Shown: in pieces, positions 1-11,794 of the stretch | Layout: every line of letters starts with the position of its first letter | How positions within the stretch are numbered: position 1 is the stretch's first letter | NCBI GenBank assembly: GCA_021432635.1 | Contig: MU270034.1 | Span: 310,001 to 374,000 of the forward strand | Source of the DNA: Thozetella sp. PMI_491 | Lineage: Eukaryota > Ascomycota > Sordariomycetes > Chaetosphaeriales > Chaetosphaeriaceae | DNA length: 64,000 nucleotides | Reading direction: 5' to 3' | The notes under the pieces: generated by a model | The model's input: only the letters and a program-made list of their open reading frames with translations | Told to the model about the DNA's origin: nothing | Database searches by the model: none | Made by a program: the position numbers and the translations under genes

Positions 1-416
1 ATCTGGGAGACCGGGAGACGGTCTCCTGGCTGGGGCCAGACATGCCGTCTCATGATATCGTCGGTATCAAAGGCTGAGACAGGGAAGAATTCGGCCTTGA
101 GCTCGGCGAAGGTGAATGGGAAGGCCCCTGGATCCCGCGAGTCCTTGAAAGCAATGACATCGAGATTCTCGTCCTCGATACGCCTCAACTTCCAAACACC
201 GGCCGGTCTAGCTTCGATGTCTGGGAGCGCCTCGCAAATGAGGGGTATAAATATCTTGCTGGCGGCATAGTAACCGACTCTGAGGATATGGACTATCTCC
301 TGCGTGTCATAGGATTGGGGAAGCTCAAAGAGAAATATATATTGAAGATAACCTTTGGGGCCAATCTTTTCCAAGGGCGTTAAGGCAGGAATGGATGAGT
401 CGGGGATGGAAGACAT
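1..416 (-). CDS. BAHD-like acyltransferase, 5' part only (runs off the window edge)
   Basis: An open frame begins at an ATG at 416 and stays open to base 1, giving the first 138 residues. The start MSSIPDSSIPALTPLEKIGP followed by a YLQYIFLFELP segment resembles the N-terminus of fungal acyltransferases of the trichothecene 3-O-acetyltransferase/BAHD type, which are usually 450-500 residues long. The catalytic HxxxD and DFGWG motifs would lie beyond the edge and cannot be checked. These enzymes transfer acyl groups from acyl-CoA to hydroxyls of small molecules in the cytosol. The gene is divergent from the regulator at 1187. The family call rests on the N-terminus alone, so the substrate is unknown. 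Confidence 0.6.
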   Translation of the reverse strand, partial: MSSIPDSSIPALTPLEKIGPKGYLQYIFLFELPQSYDTQEIVHILRVGYYAASKIFIPLICEALPDIEARPAGVWKLRRIEDENLDVIAFKDSRDPGAFPFTFAELKAEFFPVSAFDTDDIMRRHVWPQPGDRLPVSQ

Positions 417-1186
417 GCTGCTAGTCCGATATTGAATGAGCGCGTATAATAGCACTAGGTGTTAGTTTCGATGAGGCTCTGCCTCTTAAGCAATATGAAG
501 TGTTCCCTAAGTGCCTTATATACCAAGACAGAATAGTTCCCAGCCCGAGGCCAGGCGTTCGCTCCTCCATTGGAGCCACCTAGGTATCTTGCCAAACACC
601 GACCTATTGTGGACGAGAGGCCACGTCATAATAGCTCCATTACCTCGCATTACCATGAGTTTTTTCCGGGCAGTGCTAGATTTGGGCTAATGGGATACAC
701 GAATATCTAGGTCTCATCAGGGCATGCCGCCCTCAGGAGCGCTACCTTTGCCTAAACGAGGAAATCAAGGCAGCGCCTTTGGGCTAAGCGCAATATGCCT
801 CTTGTTAATGGAGGTTTGGTTAGGCTTAGGGATCCTTGTTCACCACCCGTCAGGTTCTAGCAGAGCATTGATATTAGACATGGAACACAAAGGTCGGAAA
901 TAGGGTTTAGGAATGGGCAAGGCAACAAGGCTCGAGTAGTTGGGTCCACCACGGTCTCAACCTTGCCTAGAAAGGAATATCAAGATGTGCAATTTGGGTT
1001 TAGCGCTAACATATTGGCGAAAAGGTCCAGCCGGTGTTTCGGCCTAATGAGATTAACTCCACTGAGCCCCGTGGCGCGGACCTGTGGAATGGATGCGAGT
1101 AGAGAGAGCCCAAACTCCGAAAGAAATAAACTGCAAAACACGACAAGCTGCAGAAAGTTCGCTGCAACATATCTACCTCCCTAGCC
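417..1186. promoter_or_regulatory. 770-bp divergent intergenic region
   Basis: The region lies between the start of the acyltransferase (minus) and the start of the transcription factor at 1187 (plus), so both promoters should be inside it. I saw no coding exon that could be tied to a family. Short open frames across 963-1314 look random. No CCGCGG site was seen here. Confidence 0.5.
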
Positions 1187-2826
1187 ATGCTGACCTTTGT
1201 GGTTAGCGACAAGCATGGGAAGCCGAGCCTTGCGGACCAACGACGCATCCGGAGCCACGTCCGGCGCAGAAGGAAGCCCAAGATCCCCAGTATTGAAACC
1301 GTCGACACCCGCATGCGCGCCGCCCTCCCTCCCTCTGCTCAGGACCATGTCTTCCGTTTCCAAATCCTATCGCCGGGACACAATGTCAGCCAAGCTACGC
1401 CGAGCGATAGCTGCGACCGGACAGCACCAGAGAACAATAGTACGCTCACCGCTTCTAGAACCGCCAGTACTGCTTGGTCACCTGCCACCAGCCAGCTCTT
1501 CTGTATTCCTCAATTCGCCCTTGATGTCGACTACGAATCCTTTGGTATCCTCTCTACATGTTTGTCTCCAAAACTTTATCTATCGCAGAGAAGACCTCGG
1601 CATTCTAACGAGCAATTTTTGTTCCAGACCATCCCCGAGTTCTCGCCATGTGCTCATTGCAAGACTTTGGCCTAAAACGCGATCTTCAAACCTCTCAATG
1701 GCATGAATGGCTTGAAAAGGATGTGGCCTACGCTCACTCCGCCATGGCTCTCTCTTGTGTTGCTCGGGATTGTCTCCTTGGGCGCACTCCATCCAAGACG
1801 GCATCTTTTCATGTTGCGAAAGCTGTGGCCCAGCTAAATAAATCTTTATCGGATCCAATGCTTGCTCTCCAGGACTCGAACGTGGCTATAATCATAAACC
1901 TTGGAGCAATAGCTGCTATTTCGACCGACTATATGACGGCATCCGCACATGTAGCGGGTTTACGGCTGATTGTACGTCTCCGCGGTGGCGTCGACAGCTT
2001 TAAGGATAACCCACACCTGATATCAAGTTTATGCCGGTACATGCTCCCTCTTGGTTATAAAATCTCTTTTCTTTTAGATGCAGTCTCTAACTCCTTTTTT
2101 TGGCCCTTGGGTCACAGACTCGATTTGCAGTTAGCGTTGGGTTTAGGGCAGCAAGGAGCCATACACCCCAGCGCATCCATTCTAACTGGCAGTTTTATTC
2201 CAGTACCATCGAATTTCTGTCCCAAGGAGGATCCTACTTCAAAGCACGAACAAGATATACATCAGCTAATGGATCATAGACTTGCTCGAGTGTTTTCTGA
2301 TCTCCGACTTCTAGCGAGGCAGGTCAACGATGCCTTCTCCAAAGACTATCCTATTCCGGAGTCAATAGTTCACGATGGCCTGTTGTCTGCGCAGTACATG
2401 CTTTTTCACTTGGAAGGGCAGCTCCACACCATTCAAGGAGAATGTATACGTATGGCATTGTTAGTATCTGTCTCCTCCATGTGGGCTACATTAGGCGCAA
2501 GGATGCGGTACACACATGCCTCCCGTCGAATCCAGGAATTGTGCCACGCCGTCGAGATTTCCTCGTTACAGCTGCAGGAACTGGTGCTCTGGGTCCTAAT
2601 GATGGGTTTGGTTTCATCTACACTAGATCCCGACGAACAGTGGGTTCGAAGCCTATGGCAACTCGATCTCACAGAGATGACAAAGGGAGCCCAGTGGATT
2701 GACGTCCAACATCGACTGCAGGGTTTTATCTGGATTGATGCCTGCCATGATAAATTAGGGAAACAACATTTCGAGGCTTTATCTTTACCTAGCTTACAGA
2801 GTGAAGGACAATCTATTTCAACATAG
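1187..2826 (+). CDS. Fungal transcription factor without zinc finger (DUF3468/Fungal_trans_2 type)
   Basis: Two exons, 1187-1544 and 1628-2826, give 518 residues. The intron (83 nt) has a CTAAC branch site about 20 nt before the AG. The N-terminus MLTFVVSDKHGKPSLADQRR is followed by a run of arginines and lysines (about residues 20-32). This is the usual start of fungal DUF3468 regulators that lack a Zn2Cys6 finger. The C-terminal ~390 residues are alpha-helical and low in charge, as in this regulatory domain. It is probably a nuclear regulator, but without a DNA-binding finger it could act as a cofactor. It sits at the left border of the enzyme island and could control it or the acyltransferase. 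Family call is moderate; target genes are unknown. Confidence 0.7.
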
Positions 2827-3001
2827 CATCTTTATTCAGCATATGAGCTTATTCCAACGCCTTCTCAGTTCAGAGGCACAGTGCAGATGGTTTTCATCAC
2901 GTGCATGAACACAAGGAGCTCCACGGTAACAATGCTTAGGTCAAATACATATAGGTAATACTCTAATAGGTGCGAATTGGGTTTTACCACCCCGTCTAGG
3001 T

Positions 3002-4304
3002 TTACTCTTTACTCAGGTCTAAAACTAGCCTCCCAAGAATATCTCCTCTCTTGATTTTATCTAACGCTGAATTTAGGTCGGATAAAGGAAGCAGATCAAC
3101 ACTGCACGAAACCTTCCCGAGTGAGCAGATTTGCAAGGCCTCTTCGATGTCACGCTGGGTGCCTGTCTCGTGTGAGTGTATAGTTAAATCCTTTTTCAGA
3201 ACCGGTCTAAGAGGCATACTATAGGTCGAGGAATCGGTAAATGTTTAATCGTGTTAAGACCTGTCAAGAAGAGGAAGACTCACTAGCAGTTCCCAACTCC
3301 TATAGCCATAATCTGGCCTTGAAAACGAGCATATTCACCTGCAGCACTGTGGGACACGGTCAGAAATTCTTCCACAGAACACGTTAAAATACGGAGTGCG
3401 CACTCATAGGCTGTCTGGTATGGGCTGAGGACCAAGGTGTAGTCCGCTCCGCCAAAAGTTGCTTCCCTGACTTGGTTGCTCAAGTCGCTACCAGCCGTTA
3501 TAAAGTCAACATAGGCGTCGCAGCCCATCTTTCTACAAAAGTCCTCCTTATCTTGTCGACCACCATCGATAGCCAAGACTTTGAGACCGAAGAATTTGGC
3601 GTATTGTATTGCTAGATGGCCAAGACCTCCAGCCGCACCGACAACCACGCACCATTTTCCTGGTTGGGGTCGCATTTTGCGTAGAGAAGTGCAAACGGTG
3701 ACGCCAGCGCAGAGGATGGGACAAGCCTTTGCCTTGTCCATTCCTGTGGGGATTCGGACTAGATGATCAACTGGAAACGCGATGTAGCCTGCAAGAAAAT
3801 ATCCTACTATTTAGCATTTATGTCTGTGTGTGAAGTCTGCCCTGAAAAAGGAGCTGTTTGGATGGAATTTCGGTGATCCCACTTGAGAGTGCACTTACGT
3901 TGAAATGTCCCATCCCTGTGGAAGCCTGTCACTCGCTGTTGCAAGCAATTGTTTTCAGAAGCGGACCGGCATGGTCCGCAATCACCACAGACACCACACC
4001 GCCATGCAACCCCAACTATGTCACCCACTCGGAAGGATGACAGTGATGGGTCAGTTCCTAGAGAAACGATTTCTCCAATTCCTTCATGCCCTCCAATCAG
4101 AGGACGATTCGGATTCAGTGGAGCAGGTCCTCCCCCATCTCTGCTGTATACATCTCCGTGGCACACCCCACTGTAGTCAAGCCTGATCAGTGCTTCATCA
4201 ACAAGAGGCGATGGCAGCGGCCTGTGCGCGAGCTCATAGGAGGAGCCGTACGGTCCATTGAGGACAGCACAGTAATTGTCCAGAGGCGCCGTAGTTGACC
4301 CCAT
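3002..4304 (-). CDS. Zinc-dependent alcohol dehydrogenase, 375 aa (ADH-1)
   Basis: Exons (minus) 4304-3899, 3788-3284 and 3218-3002 close in frame to 375 residues. The protein has a GroES-like domain then a Rossmann domain. Visible landmarks are the catalytic zinc ligands in SGVCHGDVYS (Cys48) and GGHEGIG (His73/Glu74), and the structural zinc cysteines 106, 109, 112 and 120 with the family spacing. The NAD-binding turn is VVVGAAGGLGHLAIQYAK. The DGTFQ|RYIAF junction across intron 1 matches the conserved DGTFQxY of fungal ADHs and fixes that splice. It should oxidise alcohols or reduce aldehydes with NAD(H). It is divergent from the amidohydrolase at 4823 over a 518-bp promoter holding a CCGCGG site. 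The substrate cannot be read from sequence. Confidence 0.9.
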
Positions 4305-4822
4305 AGCTGACCGGCTGACGTGGAGAAGGGTGTGTCGAAACTCGCAATATGGCCGTCCTAAGTTTGTACGCAGCAAACGAAGCGTATGGGACCCCTCTGC
4401 TCTTGGCCAAGTGGCGGGGAGACCTCCGAGGATTAAGCTGACCACAACGAGCGCAGTCAGGCAGTCCTGCCTATTAGTCAGATAAGACTTCACCCGACAT
4501 GGGATGCAGATTCCGAGTGGGAATAGCCCAGCACATCAACCGACTAGAGAGAATGGCCCGTGCATTGGTAACCGCGGATAGTCGACCGAGGGGGTGCCCG
4601 GGCCGGGAGGCTCGGCAAGCTTCCCGCTCTTACCCCGTCCACTTAGACGCCCCCACTCACGAAGCACTTTGCTTTCTTGGGCGGCTCGCCTTGCCTTCTA
4701 ACCGCGTAGACTTGAATCTATAAGGAGCATGCATGGGAAATGAAGGACTGGTTGCCTGTCTGACAAGATTTGTCTACAGACACAAGAGTCACACGGATTT
4801 TGCATACTAGCCGAACAGTAAC
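4305..4822. promoter_or_regulatory. Divergent promoter between ADH-1 and amidohydrolase-1
   Basis: This 518-bp region separates the starts at 4304 (minus) and 4823 (plus). A CCGCGG palindrome (two everted CGG half-sites) lies at 4572-4577, near the middle: about 268 bp from one start and 246 bp from the other. The arrangement would suit shared control by a Zn2Cys6 protein. No other gene is visible. Confidence 0.5.
4572..4577. promoter_or_regulatory. CCGCGG palindrome, candidate Zn2Cys6 site
   Basis: Six-base palindrome of everted CGG triplets inside the ADH-1/amidohydrolase-1 divergent promoter. It is one of eight intergenic copies found by eye, all between 4.5 and 25.2 kb. Confidence 0.4.
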
Positions 4823-5993
4823 ATGGCTGCTGAGAACACGCTCGCCCTCGAGGGCCGCCCCGAGGCCCTCTTTGAACCCGTTGTCAAACAACGCAAGTTG
4901 GCTCGCCTCATCACATTGGAGGAGCATGCAATCACGCCGTTTCCCGTGCCTGCCACCTCGAAGACCTTTGAGACCTTCAATGCCACCTTCCTCAGTGGTC
5001 TCAAGCAGCGTCTCGGGGACATCGAGTTGAGAGTCAAGATTATGGATGCCAACAACATCGGCGCGCAAATCATATCGCTAAACCAGCCGACCGCCCAAGC
5101 ATTTACTGATGTCGAACAAGCGACCGAATTCTGCCAGAAGGCCAACCAATTCGTATATGATAATTACGTCACCAAGTATCCCGGCAGATTCTTCGCTTTT
5201 GCGACGCTGCCTACTCAAAGTGGCAAGGCTGCAGCTGCCGAGCTGGAGCGGTGCGTGAAAGACTACGACGGCTTCGTAGGAGCCATGATCAACGGGTTTA
5301 CCGCAACGACCGACCCAGAAGTGGGACTCTACCTAGACCATCCCCAATTTGATGCGCTGTGGGAGGTCGCGGAGCGACTGCAGAAGCCAATTTTTATCCA
5401 CCCACGCGTTCCTTTGCCATCCAATATCCGGGTTCTAGACGATATCCCTACCTTGCACGGCGCACCATACGGGTTTGCGAGAGAAACGGTGGAGCATATC
5501 TTTAGGATCATGTATACCGGAGTATTTGATCGTTTCCCTGGTCTCAAGATATGCCTCGGTCATATGGGAGAGGGTCTGAGTTGGATCTTGCCAAGGACCG
5601 ATACCACCTTCCGCATGTATAGCGATGGTAAGTGGCGCTCTCCTTCATTGGTTCCAGTCTTCGGATATCGTTATCGTGGCATCGAACGCGGATTCGAGCT
5701 AATTGAAATGGCACACAGAGGCACGGGGCCCTAAGAAGCACTCCTTCTTACATTATTTCCAAGAGAACATCATCACAAATACCAGCGGCATGCCTCGGAC
5801 ATCAGCTCTGATGAATCTCATGGCCGAAGCCAAGGTATCGAATATTATGTTCTCCGTCGACTACCCCTACGAGTCTATTGCGGAGATGCGCGAATGGTTT
5901 GAGTCAGTACCCGTCTCAGACGAGACCTGGAAAGACATCGGATACCGAAACGCAATTAGACTCTTCCAATTGCCGCTAAATTACGACAACTGA
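4823..5993 (+). CDS. Amidohydrolase-2 family, decarboxylase-like, 359 aa (amidohydrolase-1)
   Basis: Exons 4823-5627 and 5719-5993 give 359 residues; the intron has a GTAAGT donor. The protein belongs to the amidohydrolase-2 (ACMSD-like) TIM-barrel family. Metal and catalytic positions seen in 2,3-dihydroxybenzoate and gamma-resorcylate decarboxylases are present: Glu33-Glu34-His35 in TLEEH, His193 in FIHPR, His247 in LGHMGE and Asp316 in FSVDYPYES. These enzymes remove CO2 from hydroxybenzoic acids without a cofactor, or hydrolyse lactones or amides. About 25 extra residues precede the usual start, but no in-frame ATG lies closer to TLEEH. It shares the AAELERCVKD segment with the second copy at 17477 but is clearly diverged. 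Decarboxylation is inferred from family and neighbours. Confidence 0.85.
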
Positions 5994-6051
5994 GAGAAGG
6001 AAGTGGCATTGGCACGTGGCACACAGAAGTATTGCGCGAGCTAGCACGGGC

Positions 6052-8720
6052 TTAAATCGTAAAGGATATTGCATCGAAGAACTGAGAATTCGTTGGTGCG
6101 AAGAGGTTGCCCCAGTCATAATTCGACCCAAGAGAGCCGAGTTCCAAGTCCGCCTGGACGCTGCTCAACAGTTCGGGGTCCATCACAACTGCCAAAGACG
6201 CTTCTTGATCTCGACCTGGGGTGAAGAAAGTATGAGTCAGTCGGGTTAGAGGGACTTGGCTTTAGTGCCTTGCAGGTTGCATTGGCTACGGAAAACATAC
6301 CTGTAGTGGATGCGAATTGTATGAACTTTTCCAGATACTTTTGGCATCGCACCGCTATATGCGTACCATTTCCAATCTTGTCCAGGGACCTAAGTGCTTT
6401 CCGCAGACTATCTAGCAAGGTTTGATGCTGGTACTTCGGCAACACGAGCTCGTTTTCTGCTAGTGCAATCATGCCGCCGAACAAGACCAATGCAGAACTG
6501 AAGACTTTTGTTGCTCGGTATTAGTGATGTTACTACATTTCTACCAAGGCTCATGGGGGGGAGAAACGCACTATAATAGATGGTGAACCACCAAGTAGTC
6601 ATCAGATGATGTCGAATCTCGGAAAAGCTGTAGATGATATCAATCATCTCCGCTGCAGCCTCGATGCACACCTCTAAGCTACCCTGGCCGAATCGTCGGA
6701 GAAATGCCCAGTCCGTCGGATCTCCAATTTTGCTTCTATCGTGGTCTAGAAATCGCTCAAGGATCGGCCTATGCAGCAAAATGCGCGCATTCAAGTAGCG
6801 CAAAGTGACGACAGCATTCAACCTCGAGGGGATCGACGCTACGCCGAGCTCAAAGAGCTCGTTCTGAGTGTTGACCTGCAGGTTTGGAGCTAGTCCTAAT
6901 TTCCACATGTCAAGCTTCTTTTCGATTGAAAGAACGCGTAGTATCACGTCCGAGCTGCTCATGGCGGTGGCATCGCATTCCGTGTTGTTTTGATACACCT
7001 GTTCTATAATGTCGCCAAGAATGCGGTACAGTTTTCTAGACTGGTCAGTTGAATTTATCGAACGCACGAAACAGAGACACCTACATGGATTGGGTATAAA
7101 GTACGACGGTAGAACGTTGTATGGAGGATGGTGTGGTCGCCAAAGGCTCGCCACCTTGACCAAAGTCCTCGAATTCAGCATCGAGTGGAAGGTCGAGCTG
7201 GATATTGCTGTTTGGAATGGATAATGGCCGACCATAGGTCATGCTGCACGTCCTGCAGTCCAATCATGAGTACATTCCAGGCATATGTCCCGAGGGGGGC
7301 TTACTTGTCTAGAACAAAGCACATGAGCCATGATCGTTTCCGAATCTCTCGCTCGAGCGGCGTCATAGTACTTAAGCTGCTGCTCGAGTGAACGCCAATC
7401 TGGTATGCAATCTGTACCGTTAGCCTCTGGAGATTCCACGTCTGCGCCGAGCGCTGGGTTCCTTGGACGTATTGCGTCACTAAGAGCATCGCTTGAACTT
7501 TTGGTCGTTTGGTCAGTTCTCGGTACACTCCACTGTAGCAGACGTAGACGTACGCGTTTCAAGATTGGCCGGCCTTCCCTGCATCTTTGATACCATGTGC
7601 AAAGCTCTGTCGAGGAATATGTCGGACTTGGTAGGATTCTCAGATGCTGGATGCCCGGAGCTGTCCCCCAAGGATGTTGCGAATGCCATGATAGTATTGA
7701 GGAGGCAAAGCCACGAGGGTCGGAGAGTCGAGGGACTAGAGAGGTCCATCTCCGCCAAGACCGCAAGGACTGTCCGTCTGTCGATATAAGGAAACATGTA
7801 GCGTCCAAAGTTTGCGAAGAAGGCATCGACAAGCTGATGTATCTCAGGCTTGGGAGGCATCTTATATCGATCGTGCGGCAAATCAAGAAACGGGCCCCGG
7901 CCTTGGGTTCTTGAGAAAGGTTGCCGTGGCGAAGGTGGTCGAGATATACGATCCAATGGCGCTTGGCTTGGGACGGGAGTTCTTGTGAGTTGAGAGGCGG
8001 ATTTGTCGCGCCTGGCTATTGCATTCGCGATGTGTCCAAAGAAAGCCGAATTGGAGGTGGGCCCTTTCAAACCAGTCACGTCAGATGGCGACCCTAAGAA
8101 GATGGGCATCGGGCGCGGGAACTACATACCAAAGTGGCCAGACGCATACTCATCGGAAAACGTGATGGTACCCATTCCGTCCACTGTGTCTTCGTGCAGA
8201 GCAGCGCCCTCTACTGCAGTGCCCTGCTGGCCCAGATCTCGTGTGTGCGTTGCCCCTGCGAAAGGAGGAGCACCGCTTTCTGCATCGTCGAGGCTGTGTC
8301 CCATCGAAGTTAACCGGGTACTCTCCGACGTCGGTGTCGGCGCAGACTGGATCGAGCCTTCGCTCGCGTCTGACCTGCGCGCGATGGTTCGCAAGAGCGT
8401 TTCCATGGCGAGAAGGCGGTCATTGAACTGAGACATGTGGCTGTGACTAGGGAAGACATGACGGTTAGATGGTCATCACGGAAAACTGGGATCGGAATAT
8501 CTGACTCTGGTTCGTCGCCCGATGCGACGGCAACTCGCGCAGGACGCTGATATGTGCAGATGAAATCCATGTCGGCACACGCGCTGCAGGACGGCCTGGC
8601 TCCATTGCATCGAGTCTTGCGTGAGCGACAAGAGTTACAGGCCAAGGAGGTGCGTTGTCTCTTGGAGCGTGGCTCGTCCTCTGCATCGTTGGCGAGGGAA
8701 TGTGAATTATTGGAACTCAT
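6052..8720 (-). CDS. Zn2Cys6 transcription factor with fungal-specific regulatory domain, 728 aa
   Basis: Eight exons (minus): 8720-8506, 8446-8130, 8015-7554, 7497-7305, 7252-7085, 7035-6572, 6504-6301 and 6215-6052. They close in frame to 728 residues. The binuclear zinc cluster is Cys28, 31, 38, 45, 48 and 55 (C-x2-C-x6-C-x6-C-x2-C-x6-C), with the basic RSRKTR loop. A PF04082-type domain follows: NLETLQAMLLVTQYVQ, LDKTCSMTYGRPLSIP and TTWWFTIYY segments run across the introns and confirm most splices. The third intron boundary (8016-8129) and the weak GTCAGA donor of intron 1 are less certain. This is the only zinc-cluster protein in the window and lies within the enzyme island, so it is the best candidate local regulator. 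A perfect ACCCGCGGGT palindrome lies 467 bp upstream of its start. Confidence 0.88.
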
Positions 8721-9757
8721 GGTGCTTCCAGCCCAGGGACACGAAATAAGGTTGGTCTGCAGGGCAGAGAGGCACCTGCAGTCGGAGATTGTTGAATGCT
8801 CGAAACGACAGGCATGGGGCATGCGGAGAAAGCACCGAGAGCTGATGAGAGTATTCGGACCCAGTGGTGCAGGTTATTCACCCCAAGTGGGCCTCGGTCC
8901 TGGCTGGGGGTCGAAGTGTAGCTGGTAGTTTGGGTGGTAAAACCTCGTGCCCTCGGTGGGTGGCATCAGGCTCGCGATCTCAAACTGTCCTGGTACTAGG
9001 CCCAGCCTTAGTCCACTTTCCCCACGCAACAGAAATGCTCCCCAAGTCAGGAGGCACGATGCTAGCGGGATCACTAGACCGGGATTGGTTGGTTCGGCTA
9101 GCATGAGGAGAGCTTCGCTTCAAACTGCGACAAGCCAAAATGCCATGGCGTCTAGACTCAACTAGTACATAGTGGCGCTGGTCATGACCCGCGGGTATAT
9201 CGGAAAGCGAAGGCCCCTGACGGGGCTGGAGTGTGGAGGTCTGGGCAGTGACACCCCTGCTAACTACGATTTGTTGAGCGCGATAAGTCCGAGGAGAGAG
9301 GATCCATTAATTCCGGTACCGACAGCCACTCCACTTTCCCAAGATCAGGCCAGACGTGAGGCCTTCTAGGAAACTGGATGTCTACAACAAAAGCATCACG
9401 TGCAAATAACCTCCCTTGCGCCAAACCGACGTACTCGGCCCATGCCCCCAACGAGGCTCACAAACGCACACAGATGGACGGTCAACCGCAGTCGCAAACG
9501 CATCAAGTTCGGGACGTCAGGCTCATTGACATGCCCAGTGTTGCTAGATCATGGTTCGAGCAAGGATGGCTTGTTAGAACTACCGTATTAGACCTTCATA
9601 ATTGCGACAATCTGCTTCAATTGAACTATTACTAGCTTATTACAACTGTACCATTGATAGCGTTCCGACTTACCGCGTCCCTCGGGGCTCCGGGCCAACC
9701 TTCCCGAGCTTAGTCGTACACGACCAGTACGACAAGTACGACATGGCTCTATGGAGG
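8721..9757. other. 1.04-kb intergenic region: regulator promoter and MFS 3' flank
   Basis: The stretch lies between the start of the Zn2Cys6 regulator and the stop of the MFS gene, both on the minus strand. The open frames here lack codon patterns or homology I recognise. A 10-bp perfect palindrome ACCCGCGGGT is at 9187-9196. Confidence 0.5.
9187..9196. promoter_or_regulatory. ACCCGCGGGT palindrome upstream of the Zn2Cys6 regulator
   Basis: Perfect 10-bp palindrome with the CCGCGG core at 9189-9194. It is a candidate autoregulatory site. Same core as the other island promoters. Confidence 0.4.
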
Positions 9758-11794
9758 CTAGGCCTTCTCCTTTCGCCCCAAGACGTTCCGCTCCATGTGG
9801 ACTGCAGTGTGGTTCGTCATATACTTGCCAGCATCAGCAATGAAAAAAGCCGCAATGAGAGCAAGCACCCCGAAAGGAATTGTTGCATAGAAGACCCTCT
9901 CAAAAGCATATGCATATGCATCTCGACACGCCGCCGCCGTGCTCTCCAAAACTGCAGAGGTAACGTTCGAAATGCCGACAAACGCATCCGGTGCACCTGC
10001 AGCAGAGTTTATAACAGCGGGAATAAGTTTGTCCAGATCGCTGGAAGGAAATCCGTTTGAGAGCGCAGCATCAGCGATGCCCGGCCCCAGCCTGGAGTCG
10101 AGAACCGAACTGAGAATCGCTTGGAAGATGGCATTGCCGACGCTACCACCGAAGCTGCGGAAGGCGCCGAGAAGACCGACTGCGAGGCCCATATCGGAAT
10201 ATCGGACGTGGAGACTTGCGTTGACAATGGTGCAGGTGGTGATCCAGTCAAAGCAGCCTTGGCCGAAGAACTGAAATGCCATCCAGGCACCCTTATGACC
10301 ATGAAGCGCGTATACATATAGCCCAGTGAAGAGCGTCATGAGGAAGGTAGCGAGGACTATGAAGAACTTGGGCGCTTTTGACAGATGGAGAAGGGCGGGA
10401 ATGACTGTAGAACCAAAGAATTGGCCCATGCTATTGGGAAGTAGAATGATGCCGAGCTCTACCGTGTCGTTGGTGAAGAGGAAAAGAGTCGCCTGCGGTA
10501 GAAGTGCAATACAGGGGTAGTACACCATGCCGGCAACAAAAGAAACAATGAGTAGAACGGTGAATTCGCGGAACTTGCGGAACAGGTGGAGGGGAAAGAA
10601 AGCTTTCGAGTCATCGACCAGCATGAACTCATAGGCGAAGCAGGCGATGAGCGTGGCAATTCCGATAACAAGGGGTGCAATGACGGAGGCACTGTTCCAT
10701 GCATGGCCATCTGTACCTCCCCAGGCAAGCCCAAGGAGGAAGAGCACAAGACCAGCAGTGTAAAGAGCGATTCCGAGGAAGTCGAGCTGTTTAAATGCCT
10801 CCCATCGACTTGTCGAGCCGCTCTTCAGACCCTTGGAGGGGGGAAAGTAGAACAAAGCCGTGCCGATCAGGCTTATCGCAGCGTATATAATAGCGATGTA
10901 GTAGATCCAACGCCAGCTGGCGTGCTCGTTTAGTAGATTTGACAGAAGTGCTGCCGCGGCACCCCAGGGCACGAAGAGGCAGAATTCAACCCACGCGAGA
11001 CCGACGCCGCTAATAAAGGAGGAGAATGTCAGTCTGACCTCGACTTAAATCCACTCGACAAAAAAGAAACATGCGACATACCGGTATTTGTAGGGACAAA
11101 GCTCCGGCACGGCGGTGAAAATCACAAGAATGAGCCCAACGGAGAGACCTAGGACAGTAGAACCAGCTACAAGAGCAGGCACCGAGGGGGATGTGGCTGC
11201 CACAATCTGCATTTGGGCGCGTCAGCGGAGGAGATTCGGGCGCAATGAGTTGGGGCACAACGTACAGCACCAACCACGGCAAGGACTTCTCCAAGAAGAA
11301 TCACATAGCGGCGGCCAAAGATGTCACTCAGCCTTCCTGCAATAGCAAAAGAGACGGAAGATGCGATCCCCCAGCCAGATATGACCCAGGTAATATCGTT
11401 ACCGCTGCCGCCTAGGGTGGCATTCACCGGCGTAAGAATGGGCCCAATCAGAAGCTGACCACAAGTGATAGGGCAGACAATCGCAAGGCCGAGGAACTTA
11501 GGGGTTGAATTAGTGAGAAAGTGAGAAAGTCATTAGGAAGATTGACTGAAGACATACGAATATGGCAATATATGTAGATATGCCGATCCCACTATGAGGC
11601 CCGGTGTCTTCTCGAAAGGCCGCGACATGGGGATCGTCCTCCTCTTCCAAAGCTTGCAGGCCCGACTTGTCGTGGTCGGCAGAATCGCCCTCAAAGTGCC
11701 GCGCGGATATGTCGTTGCCTTCTGGCACATGTTTGGGGCCGTGAGCAGAGACCTTTGTCTCGCCACTCACGCCGTCGTGTAGGTCTGTACTCAT
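9758..11794 (-). CDS. MFS transporter, TRI12/siderophore-type, 614 aa
   Basis: Exons (minus) 11794-11558, 11496-11266, 11206-11082 and 11009-9758 give 614 residues with many hydrophobic segments, consistent with a 14-TM drug:H+ antiporter. Motif A appears as GRLSDIFGRRYV. The ASWRWIYYIAIIYAAISL and HGHKGAWMAFQFFGQG regions resemble TRI12 (PF06609) and siderophore carriers. The acidic N-terminal ~75 residues (EEEDDPHVAAF) are probably cytosolic. The protein should move a small organic molecule across the plasma or vacuolar membrane. Two CCGCGG sites lie 249 and 570 bp upstream. Direction and substrate are unknown; efflux of pathway compounds is an inference. Confidence 0.9.

Noticed and set aside
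963-1314. Overlapping short open frames on both strands upstream of the first regulator
   Set aside because: No domain and mutually overlapping; the regulator start at 1187 explains the region better.
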